From Robertmurraya kyonggiensis (lineage in GTDB: Bacteria > Bacillota > Bacilli > Bacillales > Cytobacillaceae), in NCBI RefSeq assembly GCF_005116465.1, contig NZ_SWBM01000004.1, forward strand, positions 1 to 64,000: a DNA stretch of 64,000 nucleotides. The letters are read 5' to 3'. Every line of letters begins with the position of its first letter. The stretch's first letter is position 1. A model generated the notes under the pieces. It made no database searches. It was given only the letters and a program-made list of their open reading frames with translations, and was not told the origin of the DNA. This document shows, piece after piece, positions 8,725 through 17,180 of this stretch. The translations under genes and the position numbers were made by a program.

Positions 8725-10389
8725 CTATTCAGGTATTGCTACTCTCAAGATTTCTTCTGTTGTTGTCAAACCTTGCTTCACCTTTAACAACCCATCATCA
8801 ATTAAGAAAATGGTCTTGCTTTTGATGGCATATTCTCTTAATTTTGTAAAAGACTCTCCATTCATGATCACTTTCCTCATCTCATCATTAATGACAAGCA
8901 CTTCATGAATAGCAATCCTTCCTTTATATCCAGTCATGTTACAGGAAGAACAACCGCGACCACGAACGATTTTATCAATCATCATGCCACGCTTTGCAAA
9001 GATCTCTATTTCCCTCTTTGACGGCACTTGTTCTTCTGCACAGTCTCTACATACTTTTCGCACTAACCGCTGTGCCACAATCCCACTTAATGAAGAAGCT
9101 ACTAAAAATGGTTCAACTCCCATATCAAGTAGTCGTGTGATTGTACCTAATGAATCATTCGTGTGAATTGTACTTAACACTAAATGTCCTGTTAAAGAAG
9201 CTCGAATTGCAACCTCTACTGTTTCCTTATCACGAATCTCCCCAACCATGATAATGTTCGGGTCCTGACGAAGGATAGAGCGCAATCCTTTCGCAAAAGT
9301 CATTCCTACATTTGGATTAACTTGGATTTGATTGATTCCCTCAAGTTGATATTCAACTGGATCCTCAACCGTAATAATGTTAACTTCCTCACTATTGAGC
9401 TTATTTAATGCTGCATATAGTGTAGAAGATTTACCTGAACCCGTTGGCCCCGTAATCAGGACAATCCCTGTAGGTTTTTCTATCATATCTGTGAATCTCT
9501 TAAAATTGAGTTTGTTGAAGCCTAGTTTGGAAATATCATTAAGAGAGCTAGCTAAATCAAGTATCCTTAGTACGATTTTCTCTCCAAAAACTGTAGGTAA
9601 TGTGGAAACACGAAGGTCAATAGGATGAAATTCTAGATTCACCTTAATTCTTCCATCTTGAGGAATACGATGTTCTGTTATATCCAGATTCGCCATTATT
9701 TTTATTCGAGCAGTTAACAAGCTTTGCATATGCTTGGGAAGAACTCTTTCCGTCCTAAGCACGCCGTCAATTCGGTATCGAATGATGACCTTTGTTTCCT
9801 GAGGATCAATGTGAATATCACTAGCCTTCATTGCAACCGCATTGGATAAGAGCTGATTGACAAGACGTACAACCGGAGAATCCTCTGCATTCATTTTTTC
9901 TTCTTGGACAACTTCACTAACAGGATGGTCCCCTATTAATTCTTCAAAGCCCTCATCAATTTCGTAATATTTATTAATAGCTCGTAGAATATCATCTTTC
10001 GTTGCTATCGCCGTTTCAATTTGAAAGCCAGTAGATAGACGTAAATCATCTATAGCAAAATAATCCATTGGGTCAGCCATGGCAACAAAGAGCTTGTCCC
10101 CGTCTTTCTTAAGAGGAATGAGCCGGTTTCTTTTTGCGATATCCTTAGGAATTAAATAAAAAAGCTTTGTATCAAAGGGATAGCGGTACAAACTGATATG
10201 TGGAATACCAAGCTGGAATTCTAACACTTCAATAAGCTGTTGCTCTGTAATATATCCTCTTTGTAGCAAAGCATCCCCTAGCTTTTGACCTGGACTTTTC
10301 TCATTTAATGTAGATTGAAGCTGATCTTCTGTAAGTAGACCAGCTTCAACAAGTAAATCTCCAAGGCGTTTTCGGGTTTGTTGTTTCAT
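8725..10389 (-). CDS. pilB: PilB-type assembly ATPase with MshEN N-terminal domain
   Basis: Pilus extension ATPase of 554 residues. N-terminus: two tandem MshEN-like motifs, RLGDLLVEAGLLTEDQL at residues 8-24 and KLGDALLQRGYITEQQL at 36-52. This fold binds c-di-GMP in some relatives; the last position of the first motif is Lys30 where the consensus has Gln. Then the N2 domain with SDIHIDP, Walker A GPTGSGKSS (314-322), Asp box VEDPVEY, Walker B MVGEIRDKET, His box GHLVLSTIHT and a zinc site with Cys447, Cys450, Cys480 and Cys483. It is the fourth gene of the minus-strand operon, 24 bp after the VanW-like gene and directly before pilT. Confidence 0.94.
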   Translation of the reverse strand: MKQQTRKRLGDLLVEAGLLTEDQLQSTLNEKSPGQKLGDALLQRGYITEQQLIEVLEFQLGIPHISLYRYPFDTKLFYLIPKDIAKRNRLIPLKKDGDKLFVAMADPMDYFAIDDLRLSTGFQIETAIATKDDILRAINKYYEIDEGFEELIGDHPVSEVVQEEKMNAEDSPVVRLVNQLLSNAVAMKASDIHIDPQETKVIIRYRIDGVLRTERVLPKHMQSLLTARIKIMANLDITEHRIPQDGRIKVNLEFHPIDLRVSTLPTVFGEKIVLRILDLASSLNDISKLGFNKLNFKRFTDMIEKPTGIVLITGPTGSGKSSTLYAALNKLNSEEVNIITVEDPVEYQLEGINQIQVNPNVGMTFAKGLRSILRQDPNIIMVGEIRDKETVEVAIRASLTGHLVLSTIHTNDSLGTITRLLDMGVEPFLVASSLSGIVAQRLVRKVCRDCAEEQVPSKREIEIFAKRGMMIDKIVRGRGCSSCNMTGYKGRIAIHEVLVINDEMRKVIMNGESFTKLREYAIKSKTIFLIDDGLLKVKQGLTTTEEILRVAIPE

Positions 10390-10413
10390 ACTATACTCCC
10401 CGCTTTTTGGTGA

Positions 10414-11736
10414 TTATTTTGGTAATTCATTTTCGTTGCCCCATAAGTCGTCTTCATTCGTAGAATTTGACTGATCGGAGTTTTCTGTCGGATTTTCAGT
10501 GGATGATTCCTCATCATCAGTAGAATTAGAACTATCCTCTCCATTATTTCCAGCGGTTGTATCCGTTTCAGGAATAATCGTGGAATCTCCTTCTTTGATA
10601 ATTAAGCCTTGAACCTCCACGCGATGAATAGGTGGATAGAAATCTTCCGCCACAAGTTCTTTTTTTAGAACTGCTCCTTTTTCATCACGATGCTCGCGAA
10701 ATACTTTGATTAATTGTCCTTCTTTTCCTTCTACTTTAACCTTTATCTCGGTTGGACCTAAATTAGGATTAAATTGACGAATAATTTTTGGTTTAAATGT
10801 TTCCTTATCTTCAGGAAGAATGACATATTTATTCAAAAGCTCGGGACCTTTTAATGAAATAAAAATATCATCATTCTTCTTCTCGAACTCTAGTAAATAA
10901 CTAAACTCATTCGGATTTGAAAAAACAAGGTCAAGTTTAAGATCTTGGTCTGCTTTTGCCTCAAATCCTAGTTCTGCATATTCAGGAAGCTCATTGCTAA
11001 TATGTCTTTCGATAAAATCAAAATTTGTCGGAAGGAATACATTATAGATTCCTGTAGCTATTTTGCTCAATGTTAATGGGGAAACTGCACCAATTTCATC
11101 ATCCACAAATTCCAACAATGAAAATTGAGATGTTGGCTCTATTTCAATGGACTTCCCAACAAAGAGTTCAAGCTCAGCTTCTACATATTCTGCTTGTAGC
11201 TTATACTCAGCAATCGTATGAGGCTCACTTTTACTTGCATCCTTTAAATAGGATTCTAAGCGAATTTCATAGCTCCCAATCTCAACAGAAGCTGCACTTC
11301 GGATAATTTCAGCTATCAATTCATCCCAATGAAAGTCGTTCTCCGTTAAGGATGGAGAAAGCGAGTAAAGTATCTCATCAATTGGCTCCAATTCAACTTT
11401 AGCAAAATTCGGTTGACCATTCTTTGCTTGAGAGATCGTATCTTCCAGATCAAATGTAAAATAACTTAGATCTAACCGAGTACTATTTTCCATATATTTC
11501 AAAGTAATCTCAGTTTCATTCAGCCATTTTGTTAATTGCTCATCAATTAATTGAAGGGCTGTGTTAGGAGTTTGACCAGCAACAGAAATTGAACCAATTG
11601 ATGTGCCTTCAGCGAATTCATCATGTTCACTCATTATAGAACCATAAGCTAGGGCACCGAAATGTGAGAAACTCATAATATACGTAATACTAATGATTAA
11701 GACAAGAAACAGCTTTAAAATCTGCTGATTCCTCAC
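10414..11736 (-). CDS. VanW-family protein with G5-like domain, pilus locus
   Basis: Membrane-anchored, mostly extracytoplasmic protein of about 440 residues. One hydrophobic segment near residues 7-30 is followed by a domain starting GTSIGSISVAGQTPNTAL, which resembles the peptidoglycan-binding-4 repeat often found before VanW. A degenerate VanW region spans about 195-297 (IATGIYNVFLPTNFDFIERH, then FSNPNEFSYLL). A G5-like strand-rich domain near 310-380 and a low-complexity Ser/Asn/Glu tail complete it. GTG at 11736 is preferred as start (AGGGGG 9 nt upstream); an ATG at 11766 would overlap the preceding gene and has no ribosome site. VanW/G5 proteins are generally cell-envelope proteins of unclear function; a role in passing the pilus through the cell wall is only an inference from location. 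Confidence 0.72.
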   Translation of the reverse strand: MRNQQILKLFLVLIISITYIMSFSHFGALAYGSIMSEHDEFAEGTSIGSISVAGQTPNTALQLIDEQLTKWLNETEITLKYMENSTRLDLSYFTFDLEDTISQAKNGQPNFAKVELEPIDEILYSLSPSLTENDFHWDELIAEIIRSAASVEIGSYEIRLESYLKDASKSEPHTIAEYKLQAEYVEAELELFVGKSIEIEPTSQFSLLEFVDDEIGAVSPLTLSKIATGIYNVFLPTNFDFIERHISNELPEYAELGFEAKADQDLKLDLVFSNPNEFSYLLEFEKKNDDIFISLKGPELLNKYVILPEDKETFKPKIIRQFNPNLGPTEIKVKVEGKEGQLIKVFREHRDEKGAVLKKELVAEDFYPPIHRVEVQGLIIKEGDSTIIPETDTTAGNNGEDSSNSTDDEESSTENPTENSDQSNSTNEDDLWGNENELPK

Positions 11737-11752
11737 ATTTACCTGCCCCCTA

Positions 11753-12505
11753 TTATGCTTCCACATTCATAGATAATTCGACTACAATACTCGGACCCTC
11801 TTCTTGGGCATTTTCAATTTGTTCTGAATTTAAAATGGTTCCTGCGTGAAAAAGGAGAACTCCATTTTTATCGTAAACGTCTTTTGTTAATGTTTTTCCA
11901 GCTAATAATTCAATTTGTTTTTCTTTTAGTGCTCTTACTTCTTCATCTTCTCTTGGGTTAACAACTTCTTCAGCAGGCAGAATTTCATCTAAGTCAACTT
12001 CGCCTTTTTCGAGTTCTTCTACAGAGCTCAAGAAATAAGATGCAACATCTTCTTTCACAATAATGATATCTTTTCCAAATGTTACAACAGACTCTGAAGA
12101 AAGGGCGACTTCTTTATCAGCAAGCTTTAATTGCATCCCTAAAATATGGCCACTATCTTGATCTACATAGAATTCCGTTACTTCTCCAATTAACTCGCCT
12201 TTTCGCGTCATAACCTTTGTGTTTGTAATCTTAATTTTCTTATTTACGAGCTGATTTGCAATTGGAATTTCATTTAAATCAATCACTGCATTTTCACTGT
12301 CTACAGTTACAGCATATTCTCCAATCCCAACAACCTTTTTGAACGGGATTGCTTTCACACTTACTTGAAAATCTTCATGTTCAATAGTAAGGAAATCTAC
12401 TGAACCTTTATCCGGATTGATTACTAATGATTTTACTTTTCCTACCTGATTCCCATCCGAAATGCTAATAATTGGTAAACCGTTGATTTGAGTACTTTTT
12501 TTCAT
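11753..12505 (-). CDS. PRC-barrel domain protein, pilus locus
   Basis: A 250-residue soluble protein built from two PRC-barrel-like units. The first begins GLPIISISDGNQVGKVKSLV and the second near residue 98 as KVMTRKGELIGEVTEF. PRC-barrel proteins often bind RNA or act as adaptors; no catalytic residues are recognised. The C-terminal part (LAGKTLTKDVYDKNGVLLF, then GTILNSEQIENA) looks like the short domain that follows PRC repeats in relatives. It is the second gene of the pilus operon, and its stop lies 16 bp from the VanW-like start. Its function in pilus biogenesis is unknown. Confidence 0.75.
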   Translation of the reverse strand: MKKSTQINGLPIISISDGNQVGKVKSLVINPDKGSVDFLTIEHEDFQVSVKAIPFKKVVGIGEYAVTVDSENAVIDLNEIPIANQLVNKKIKITNTKVMTRKGELIGEVTEFYVDQDSGHILGMQLKLADKEVALSSESVVTFGKDIIIVKEDVASYFLSSVEELEKGEVDLDEILPAEEVVNPREDEEVRALKEKQIELLAGKTLTKDVYDKNGVLLFHAGTILNSEQIENAQEEGPSIVVELSMNVEA

Positions 12506-12634
12506 TAAATTTCACCACACCTAATCTATAAGTTCACGAAACTAATTTTTGAATAAACCTTATTTGTCAAGAATCGACATACTTCTATAAAATTCATTCA
12601 TATATTACACTATTTTAACATGTAATTAGGAAAA

Positions 12635-14218
12635 TCATCGTGTTTTTTCACAATATTGTTTAAATAAATACTGAATTTCCATATCCAAAATTGGATAATT
12701 AGTGAATTTATCACTTAAAATTGTTAAAAGTTCATTCAATTTTCCTAACTCTTTTCGACTAATATAATGCTCAATCAACAAACTAGCGAAAGTATAGTAT
12801 TCCTGTACTGGTAAGTCAGGATGCAAATATTCTTTAATGTACGCCTCATAACTATTAGCCGACATCTGCTTTCTAGCAAATTGGATTTGTGACACCATCG
12901 TATGGAACAATCGCTGTTGTAAGACCGTTTTTTGAATAATCGGCTCCACTTCTACAGCAGATTCGTCCGTGACCTCCTGGATAGTCGAATCTATGGCACT
13001 TACATCAAGTTCTTCATCTTCTTTTGTTTCGAGTTCTTCTTCCATGGAATAATCTTCTGCTATTAATTCATCTTCTTTTTCTACTTCTGAAGAATCTTCA
13101 TAAGCCAATTCAGTAATTTCATCTAGCGAATCACTTTCGTCAGAATCACCAGTAATAGACCCATTATTTGCAATTGAATCCAGTACAATAGAAGCAGCTA
13201 CTTCGCTTTGGGCTTCATCTATTTGGCTTAACACATCTTCTTTGAGTAATTCTAGTTCAAGCATCTCTGTATCTTGCTCTTCAATCTCAGTCGGTTCAAG
13301 CTCATCTTCAACCATTTCTAATGGACTTTCATCTTGTTCATCAGATTCTTGAGTTGCATCATCCATATGTTCAAAATTGAATACTTCGAGTTCTTCATCC
13401 TGCTCTTCTATAGAAGCGCCATTAGAATTTTCTTCTGCATTTATGCTAAACTTTAATTCATAAGACTCTGGATCATTATTGACGTGATTTTCACCGATGT
13501 CATTATCTTTGTTCTCTTGATAATCTTCTAAATGATCGTTTTCTAACAATAACTCAATTTCTGACATATAGTTCAGCTCTTGCACATTGTCTTTCTCGGA
13601 AAGAAGTTCTTCTTCGTCCATTGCAGTTTCTCTACTTGTAAGGAAGGCTGTTTCTTCATCTGATTCGTGATCAACATCCCCTTCATTTTGGAAGGTATCT
13701 ATTTCTGATAACTCCTCAGTTTCCTGTAGAAGAGTTCCTGCTATTCCTTCTAACTCCGGCTCATGCCTTGAAATAGGTAATTCCTCAATTTCAGGCTGTT
13801 CATCTGTGCTGATAGGAGAAATGTCATTACCTTCGTTGGTTTCATTAAGAGAATATTCCCCTATATCTCCCTTAGCATCATTATTAGCAAAAATCTGCTC
13901 ACTAATGACGGCTTCGCTCTTGCCTTTTGTCTCTTCTTCCAAAGAAGGCTCAAATTGCGTATCATCATTCGAATTTGCAAATAAAAAGTTTTTAAATCTT
14001 TTATCCAAAACGTATACAGCAAGAATACATAACACTAGCAGGATTAATCCTGTTTGCCATATAGGAAAATTGCTATTGGCCAGTAGTCCTGCATTTGCAA
14101 AAACAAGTGCTATGATGATCAGTATTCCTTTTCCCTTATTGGATAGTCCAAGCGGAAGAAAATAGATAATTGGGATTAGAATAATTAAAGATATTATCGA
14201 GAGCACCAACTCTTCCAT
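12635..14218 (-). CDS. Very acidic membrane protein, first gene of pilus operon
   Basis: I do not recognise a family. The 527-residue product has three N-terminal membrane helices (about 1-22, 29-47, 54-70). A region of some 350 residues follows that is dominated by Glu, Asp, Ser and Asn and is probably disordered. The C-terminal domain of about 90 residues, from VLQQRLFHTMVSQ, is predicted mostly helical. It is preceded by AAAAAGGGGTGAG, a good ribosome site. It leads the minus-strand T4P operon and is divergent from the minor-pilin operon, so it may be a clade-specific pilus component or regulator; that is inference from position. Confidence 0.6.
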   Translation of the reverse strand: MEELVLSIISLIILIPIIYFLPLGLSNKGKGILIIIALVFANAGLLANSNFPIWQTGLILLVLCILAVYVLDKRFKNFLFANSNDDTQFEPSLEEETKGKSEAVISEQIFANNDAKGDIGEYSLNETNEGNDISPISTDEQPEIEELPISRHEPELEGIAGTLLQETEELSEIDTFQNEGDVDHESDEETAFLTSRETAMDEEELLSEKDNVQELNYMSEIELLLENDHLEDYQENKDNDIGENHVNNDPESYELKFSINAEENSNGASIEEQDEELEVFNFEHMDDATQESDEQDESPLEMVEDELEPTEIEEQDTEMLELELLKEDVLSQIDEAQSEVAASIVLDSIANNGSITGDSDESDSLDEITELAYEDSSEVEKEDELIAEDYSMEEELETKEDEELDVSAIDSTIQEVTDESAVEVEPIIQKTVLQQRLFHTMVSQIQFARKQMSANSYEAYIKEYLHPDLPVQEYYTFASLLIEHYISRKELGKLNELLTILSDKFTNYPILDMEIQYLFKQYCEKTR

Positions 14219-14324
14219 ATGCTCACCCCTTTTTATATAAAAGTCATCGTACTAATCCAGTATTTCTCATACAAATTCCTACATTTTTCGATCAAACACT
14301 ACATTTTTAGACTCTTAAATATTG

Positions 14325-14385
14325 TATAATAAAGTTAGGTATTTTGAAAGAAGGAGAATAGTAAATATGTAGGGGAATTTACTAT
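14325..14385 (+). promoter_or_regulatory. Minor-pilin operon -10 box and leader hairpin
   Basis: A consensus TATAAT at 14325-14330 gives a likely sigma-A -10 box, without a good -35. Downstream, the perfect 9-bp inverted repeat ATAGTAAAT (14358-14366) and ATTTACTAT (14377-14385) forms a hairpin with loop ATGTAGGGGA. It occupies the 5' leader just upstream of the first prepilin gene. The purine-rich AGGGGA is held in the loop. Function is not established. Confidence 0.5.
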
Positions 14386-14403
14386 GAGATGGGAGAGCTA
14401 AGA

Positions 14404-14925
14404 TTGTTGAAAGAAAGAGTTATTCGTAGTAGTGAAAAAGGACTTACATTGATAGAGGTCCTGCTTTCTATAACCATTTTAGGAATAATCGCTACCACAT
14501 TTTTGTCCTTCTTTAACCAAGCATACTCATATACAAAGAAAAACGAAGACAAAACAGTTGGTATAAATGTAGCACGAAATGTTTTAAATTATTTTGAACA
14601 ACAAGATTTTGATAAAGTCAAAGAAACCTATTTTAACTTTGATACGGATATGGAAAAAGATATTAGCGCTGCTAATTGCACTGATACAGTAATAAACAAT
14701 CCTTCCGAGACGGTCTTTGATGATCCTAACGTGTGTCAAAGTTTTTTTTCGACAAAAATTAATAATGTCAACTATGAGGCAGAGGTGAAGTTCACAAGAG
14801 ATATCCTGAATGATGAGCAATCTCAGGAAACAGCCCCAAATTTAGAAGCATATCTTGTAGGTGTCGAGATTACCGTTGAGTGGAATAAGCAGTCTGCCGT
14901 CGTAAGGGGCTTGATAAAAAAATGA
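14404..14925 (+). CDS. Minor prepilin, type II secretion/T4P-like
   Basis: A prepilin of about 173 residues: basic leader MLKERVIRSSEKG, cleavage site G|LTLIEVLLSITILGII with Glu5, then a membrane helix and a beta-rich domain. Two cysteines (in AANCTD and NVCQSF) could form a disulfide. The start is taken as TTG at 14404, with GGGAGAG 7 nt upstream; an in-frame ATG at 14389 lacks a ribosome site. It opens a three-gene plus-strand operon divergent from the main pilus operon and overlaps the next gene by 4 nt. It resembles GspI/PilV-class minor pilins that prime pilus assembly. Confidence 0.86.
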   Translation: MLKERVIRSSEKGLTLIEVLLSITILGIIATTFLSFFNQAYSYTKKNEDKTVGINVARNVLNYFEQQDFDKVKETYFNFDTDMEKDISAANCTDTVINNPSETVFDDPNVCQSFFSTKINNVNYEAEVKFTRDILNDEQSQETAPNLEAYLVGVEITVEWNKQSAVVRGLIKK

Positions 14926-15557
14926 AGAAGCATCTAAAGTCCGAATCTGGACTTACTTTAATAGAAGTTTTAATAACACTAGTAATCATGTCCATCGTTT
15001 CAGGTGTAATATATAGCATATTTGTAACAGGACTAAAGCTCTATCAAAAAATAGGAATTGAAGCCCAGTTACGAGATGATGCCGATTATGTTGCAACGAT
15101 GATTTTGAATGAGATGTACAACAATCCACCAAACTACATTACAGACTATGAAACTTCCACTTCGAAGGGAATTGAATTAGTTAGATTTAAGCCCAAGAAT
15201 GTAGATGGTTATTTGGTAGAGGACTCCAATGAAGTCGAACAGGATTTACTCATCTATTTCGAATCGGATCACTTTTACAGCGAAAGAATTCAAAGAGTGA
15301 TGGAAGATGGCGTTGAAAAAATCATCTCATTGGAGAAAAATCAGATTTCTTCGGAAAGCTCCAAATTCACTAATATTGATGTAGACGGACGTCCACAGAG
15401 TTCTTCAATCACATATGCCTGTACAAAGGAAGGATTGGCAGGAAAATGCGAACATGGAAGAATAACTCTTAATATTGTTATCGAAGACGACAATGATAGG
15501 CTATCCAATTTGTTAAAAACAAAGCCTTTATTATTGGAAAGCTCCTTTGGATTTTAA
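14922..15557 (+). CDS. Minor prepilin, PilW/GspJ-like
   Basis: A 211-residue prepilin with leader MKKHLKSESG, cleavage site G|LTLIEVLITLVIMSI and Glu5. The mature domain is large for a pilin (about 200 residues) and carries a Cys pair near its end (TYACTKEGLAGKC) that may close a disulfide loop. The ATG overlaps the stop of the upstream prepilin (ATGA). Its length and its place as second minor pilin fit GspJ/PilW-type subunits of the initiating tip complex. Confidence 0.85.
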   Translation: MKKHLKSESGLTLIEVLITLVIMSIVSGVIYSIFVTGLKLYQKIGIEAQLRDDADYVATMILNEMYNNPPNYITDYETSTSKGIELVRFKPKNVDGYLVEDSNEVEQDLLIYFESDHFYSERIQRVMEDGVEKIISLEKNQISSESSKFTNIDVDGRPQSSSITYACTKEGLAGKCEHGRITLNIVIEDDNDRLSNLLKTKPLLLESSFGF

Positions 15558-15570
15558 GGATGGTGTTATA

Positions 15571-17145
15571 ATGCTTAAAAATGAAAATGGTTCAACGCTT
15601 CTCGTTGTTTTAGTAATGATGCTCGTCTTCACCGTCCTTGGCCTTTCAATCCTCTCTACTAGCATTGGAGGAGCGAAAAGAACGGAGTCCAGAGAGGAGC
15701 AAGTCACAAATGATCTAGATTCTATTCGAACCTTGGGTGAAGCTGTTGCATTCATAAAAGAAATGATTAGTTCAGAATACAATTCGAAAAATCCCGATAT
15801 GTCGATTAGTCAGTACGATAATCTGATAAGCGATTCAATTTTAGGAAATAGCTTTGGTTATCAAATTGAAAACATCACAGGTGAGTATAGTTCCATTAAT
15901 GAAAATGAAGATTTTACAAGAGTGCTACAAGTAACAAGTGGAAAGTACAAGCAAATAGTGTATATAACAGGAATACCTAGCTTCTTGAAATACGCTGTTG
16001 GCTCAAGAGGGATATTGACCTTCAATGGCTCAACCTTTGTTGAGAAAGGGAATATATACGCTAATGAAAAACTCGTCATTAGTAACCAAGCAAAGTATAT
16101 TTACAATGGAGAAAGTCTCGTTGAAAATACAACTTACCCTTCTGTGTACAGTGAAAATGAAAATTTATTGTTTATTGAAAATGAACAGATTGATTACTGT
16201 AGTAATAACTGCTATCGCGTAAATGAAAAGAATGAACATGAAAAAGTCGAAAATCACTTTGACTCTCTTCCGATCAATGAACTTAGTCGTGCTTTTCAAC
16301 CTACTGCACCTACTTTTATGAGGGAAGAAAATGAATATGTTGCAGTCGATATTGAAAAGACATTTAAAGAAAAGCTCAAATTAGCGGGATTTCTTGCAAG
16401 TCATGTTGACCCCTATGTATTAGAAATTGACGAGATCATCTCACAGGGAATGGCATCTCCCTCAGTGGAAATCGTTAATTCCTTTGATAATATAGGTCAA
16501 TCACCTTCGATAAATGGTTATTTGTACCCCACTCATGGTGAGCAAGAGGTATATATCGATACGAATAGTTTAATTATGGATGATAAATCCAAATGGATAA
16601 TTGTTGATGGCAATGCTGTAATCGAAAATATAGGTAATCAATTAATGGAAGTTTCTGCAAATATCCTAATTACTGGGGATTTAACGATTCGAGGAGATAT
16701 TGCCTTTGATTCCACTATTTATGTTCTCGGGGACACGACTATCAATAATGTCAACATCACAGGATACAATGAAGGTGAACTGATCTTACTGACACAGGGA
16801 CAGCTTGAAATTGCTCGCATAAATAAATTTAGAGATAGCAATGAAGTTAACTCCATCAAAGCTTATTTGTATACGAATGAAGATGCGGAAGTATACGCCA
16901 TGGGCTCGTATCTTCACGTTGAAGGCGGAATTTTTTCAAAAGGGAATTTGGAAATAAATGCCTATCGAGGGGCAGCAACTGATAAAGAAACACATATTGA
17001 GTTTAATAAAGGCTCAGATAATGATGCAACCGCATCACGTTTGATCATAAAGAACAACAAAAAGTTGTTTTTAAATCAATCTCAAGGACTACCAAAGATC
17101 GATAGATTAGAAGTTGTGACAGATTTAATGAAGAAAAGCCGATGA
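15571..17145 (+). CDS. PilX-like pilin-fused protein with beta-helix-like domain
   Basis: A 524-residue protein with a prepilin-like N-terminus: leader MLKNENG, then STLLVVLVMMLVFTVLGLSIL. It lacks the Glu5 of standard pilins, which is characteristic of PilX/GspK-type tip subunits. The long mature part ends in repeats such as ITGDLTIRGDIAF, STIYVLGDTTINNVNI and GIFSKGNLEINA, which suggest a right-handed beta-helix or bactofilin-like fold. A Cys pair lies at YCSNNC. Start is ATG 15571 with AAGGATGG upstream; the in-frame ATG at 15547 lies within the previous gene. It completes the minor-pilin operon. Confidence 0.8.
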   Translation: MLKNENGSTLLVVLVMMLVFTVLGLSILSTSIGGAKRTESREEQVTNDLDSIRTLGEAVAFIKEMISSEYNSKNPDMSISQYDNLISDSILGNSFGYQIENITGEYSSINENEDFTRVLQVTSGKYKQIVYITGIPSFLKYAVGSRGILTFNGSTFVEKGNIYANEKLVISNQAKYIYNGESLVENTTYPSVYSENENLLFIENEQIDYCSNNCYRVNEKNEHEKVENHFDSLPINELSRAFQPTAPTFMREENEYVAVDIEKTFKEKLKLAGFLASHVDPYVLEIDEIISQGMASPSVEIVNSFDNIGQSPSINGYLYPTHGEQEVYIDTNSLIMDDKSKWIIVDGNAVIENIGNQLMEVSANILITGDLTIRGDIAFDSTIYVLGDTTINNVNITGYNEGELILLTQGQLEIARINKFRDSNEVNSIKAYLYTNEDAEVYAMGSYLHVEGGIFSKGNLEINAYRGAATDKETHIEFNKGSDNDATASRLIIKNNKKLFLNQSQGLPKIDRLEVVTDLMKKSR

Positions 17146-17168
17146 GCATTGAATGCTTATCGGCTTTT
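17134..17168. terminator. Bidirectional terminator between convergent pilus genes
   Basis: Near-perfect stem AAAAGCCGAT(G)AGCAT ... ATGCT(T)ATCGGCTTTT with a 3-nt loop. A/T runs on both sides allow termination in both directions. It contains the TGA stop of the PilX-like gene and lies 13 bp from the stop of the convergent vWA gene. Confidence 0.9.
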
Positions 17169-17180
17169 CCTATTCACTTC

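Noticed and set aside
14358-14385. CsrA binding site in the minor-pilin leader
   Set aside because: A GGGGA in a loop is suggestive, but the flanking bases do not match the full consensus and a csrA gene was not seen; kept only as an unexplained hairpin.
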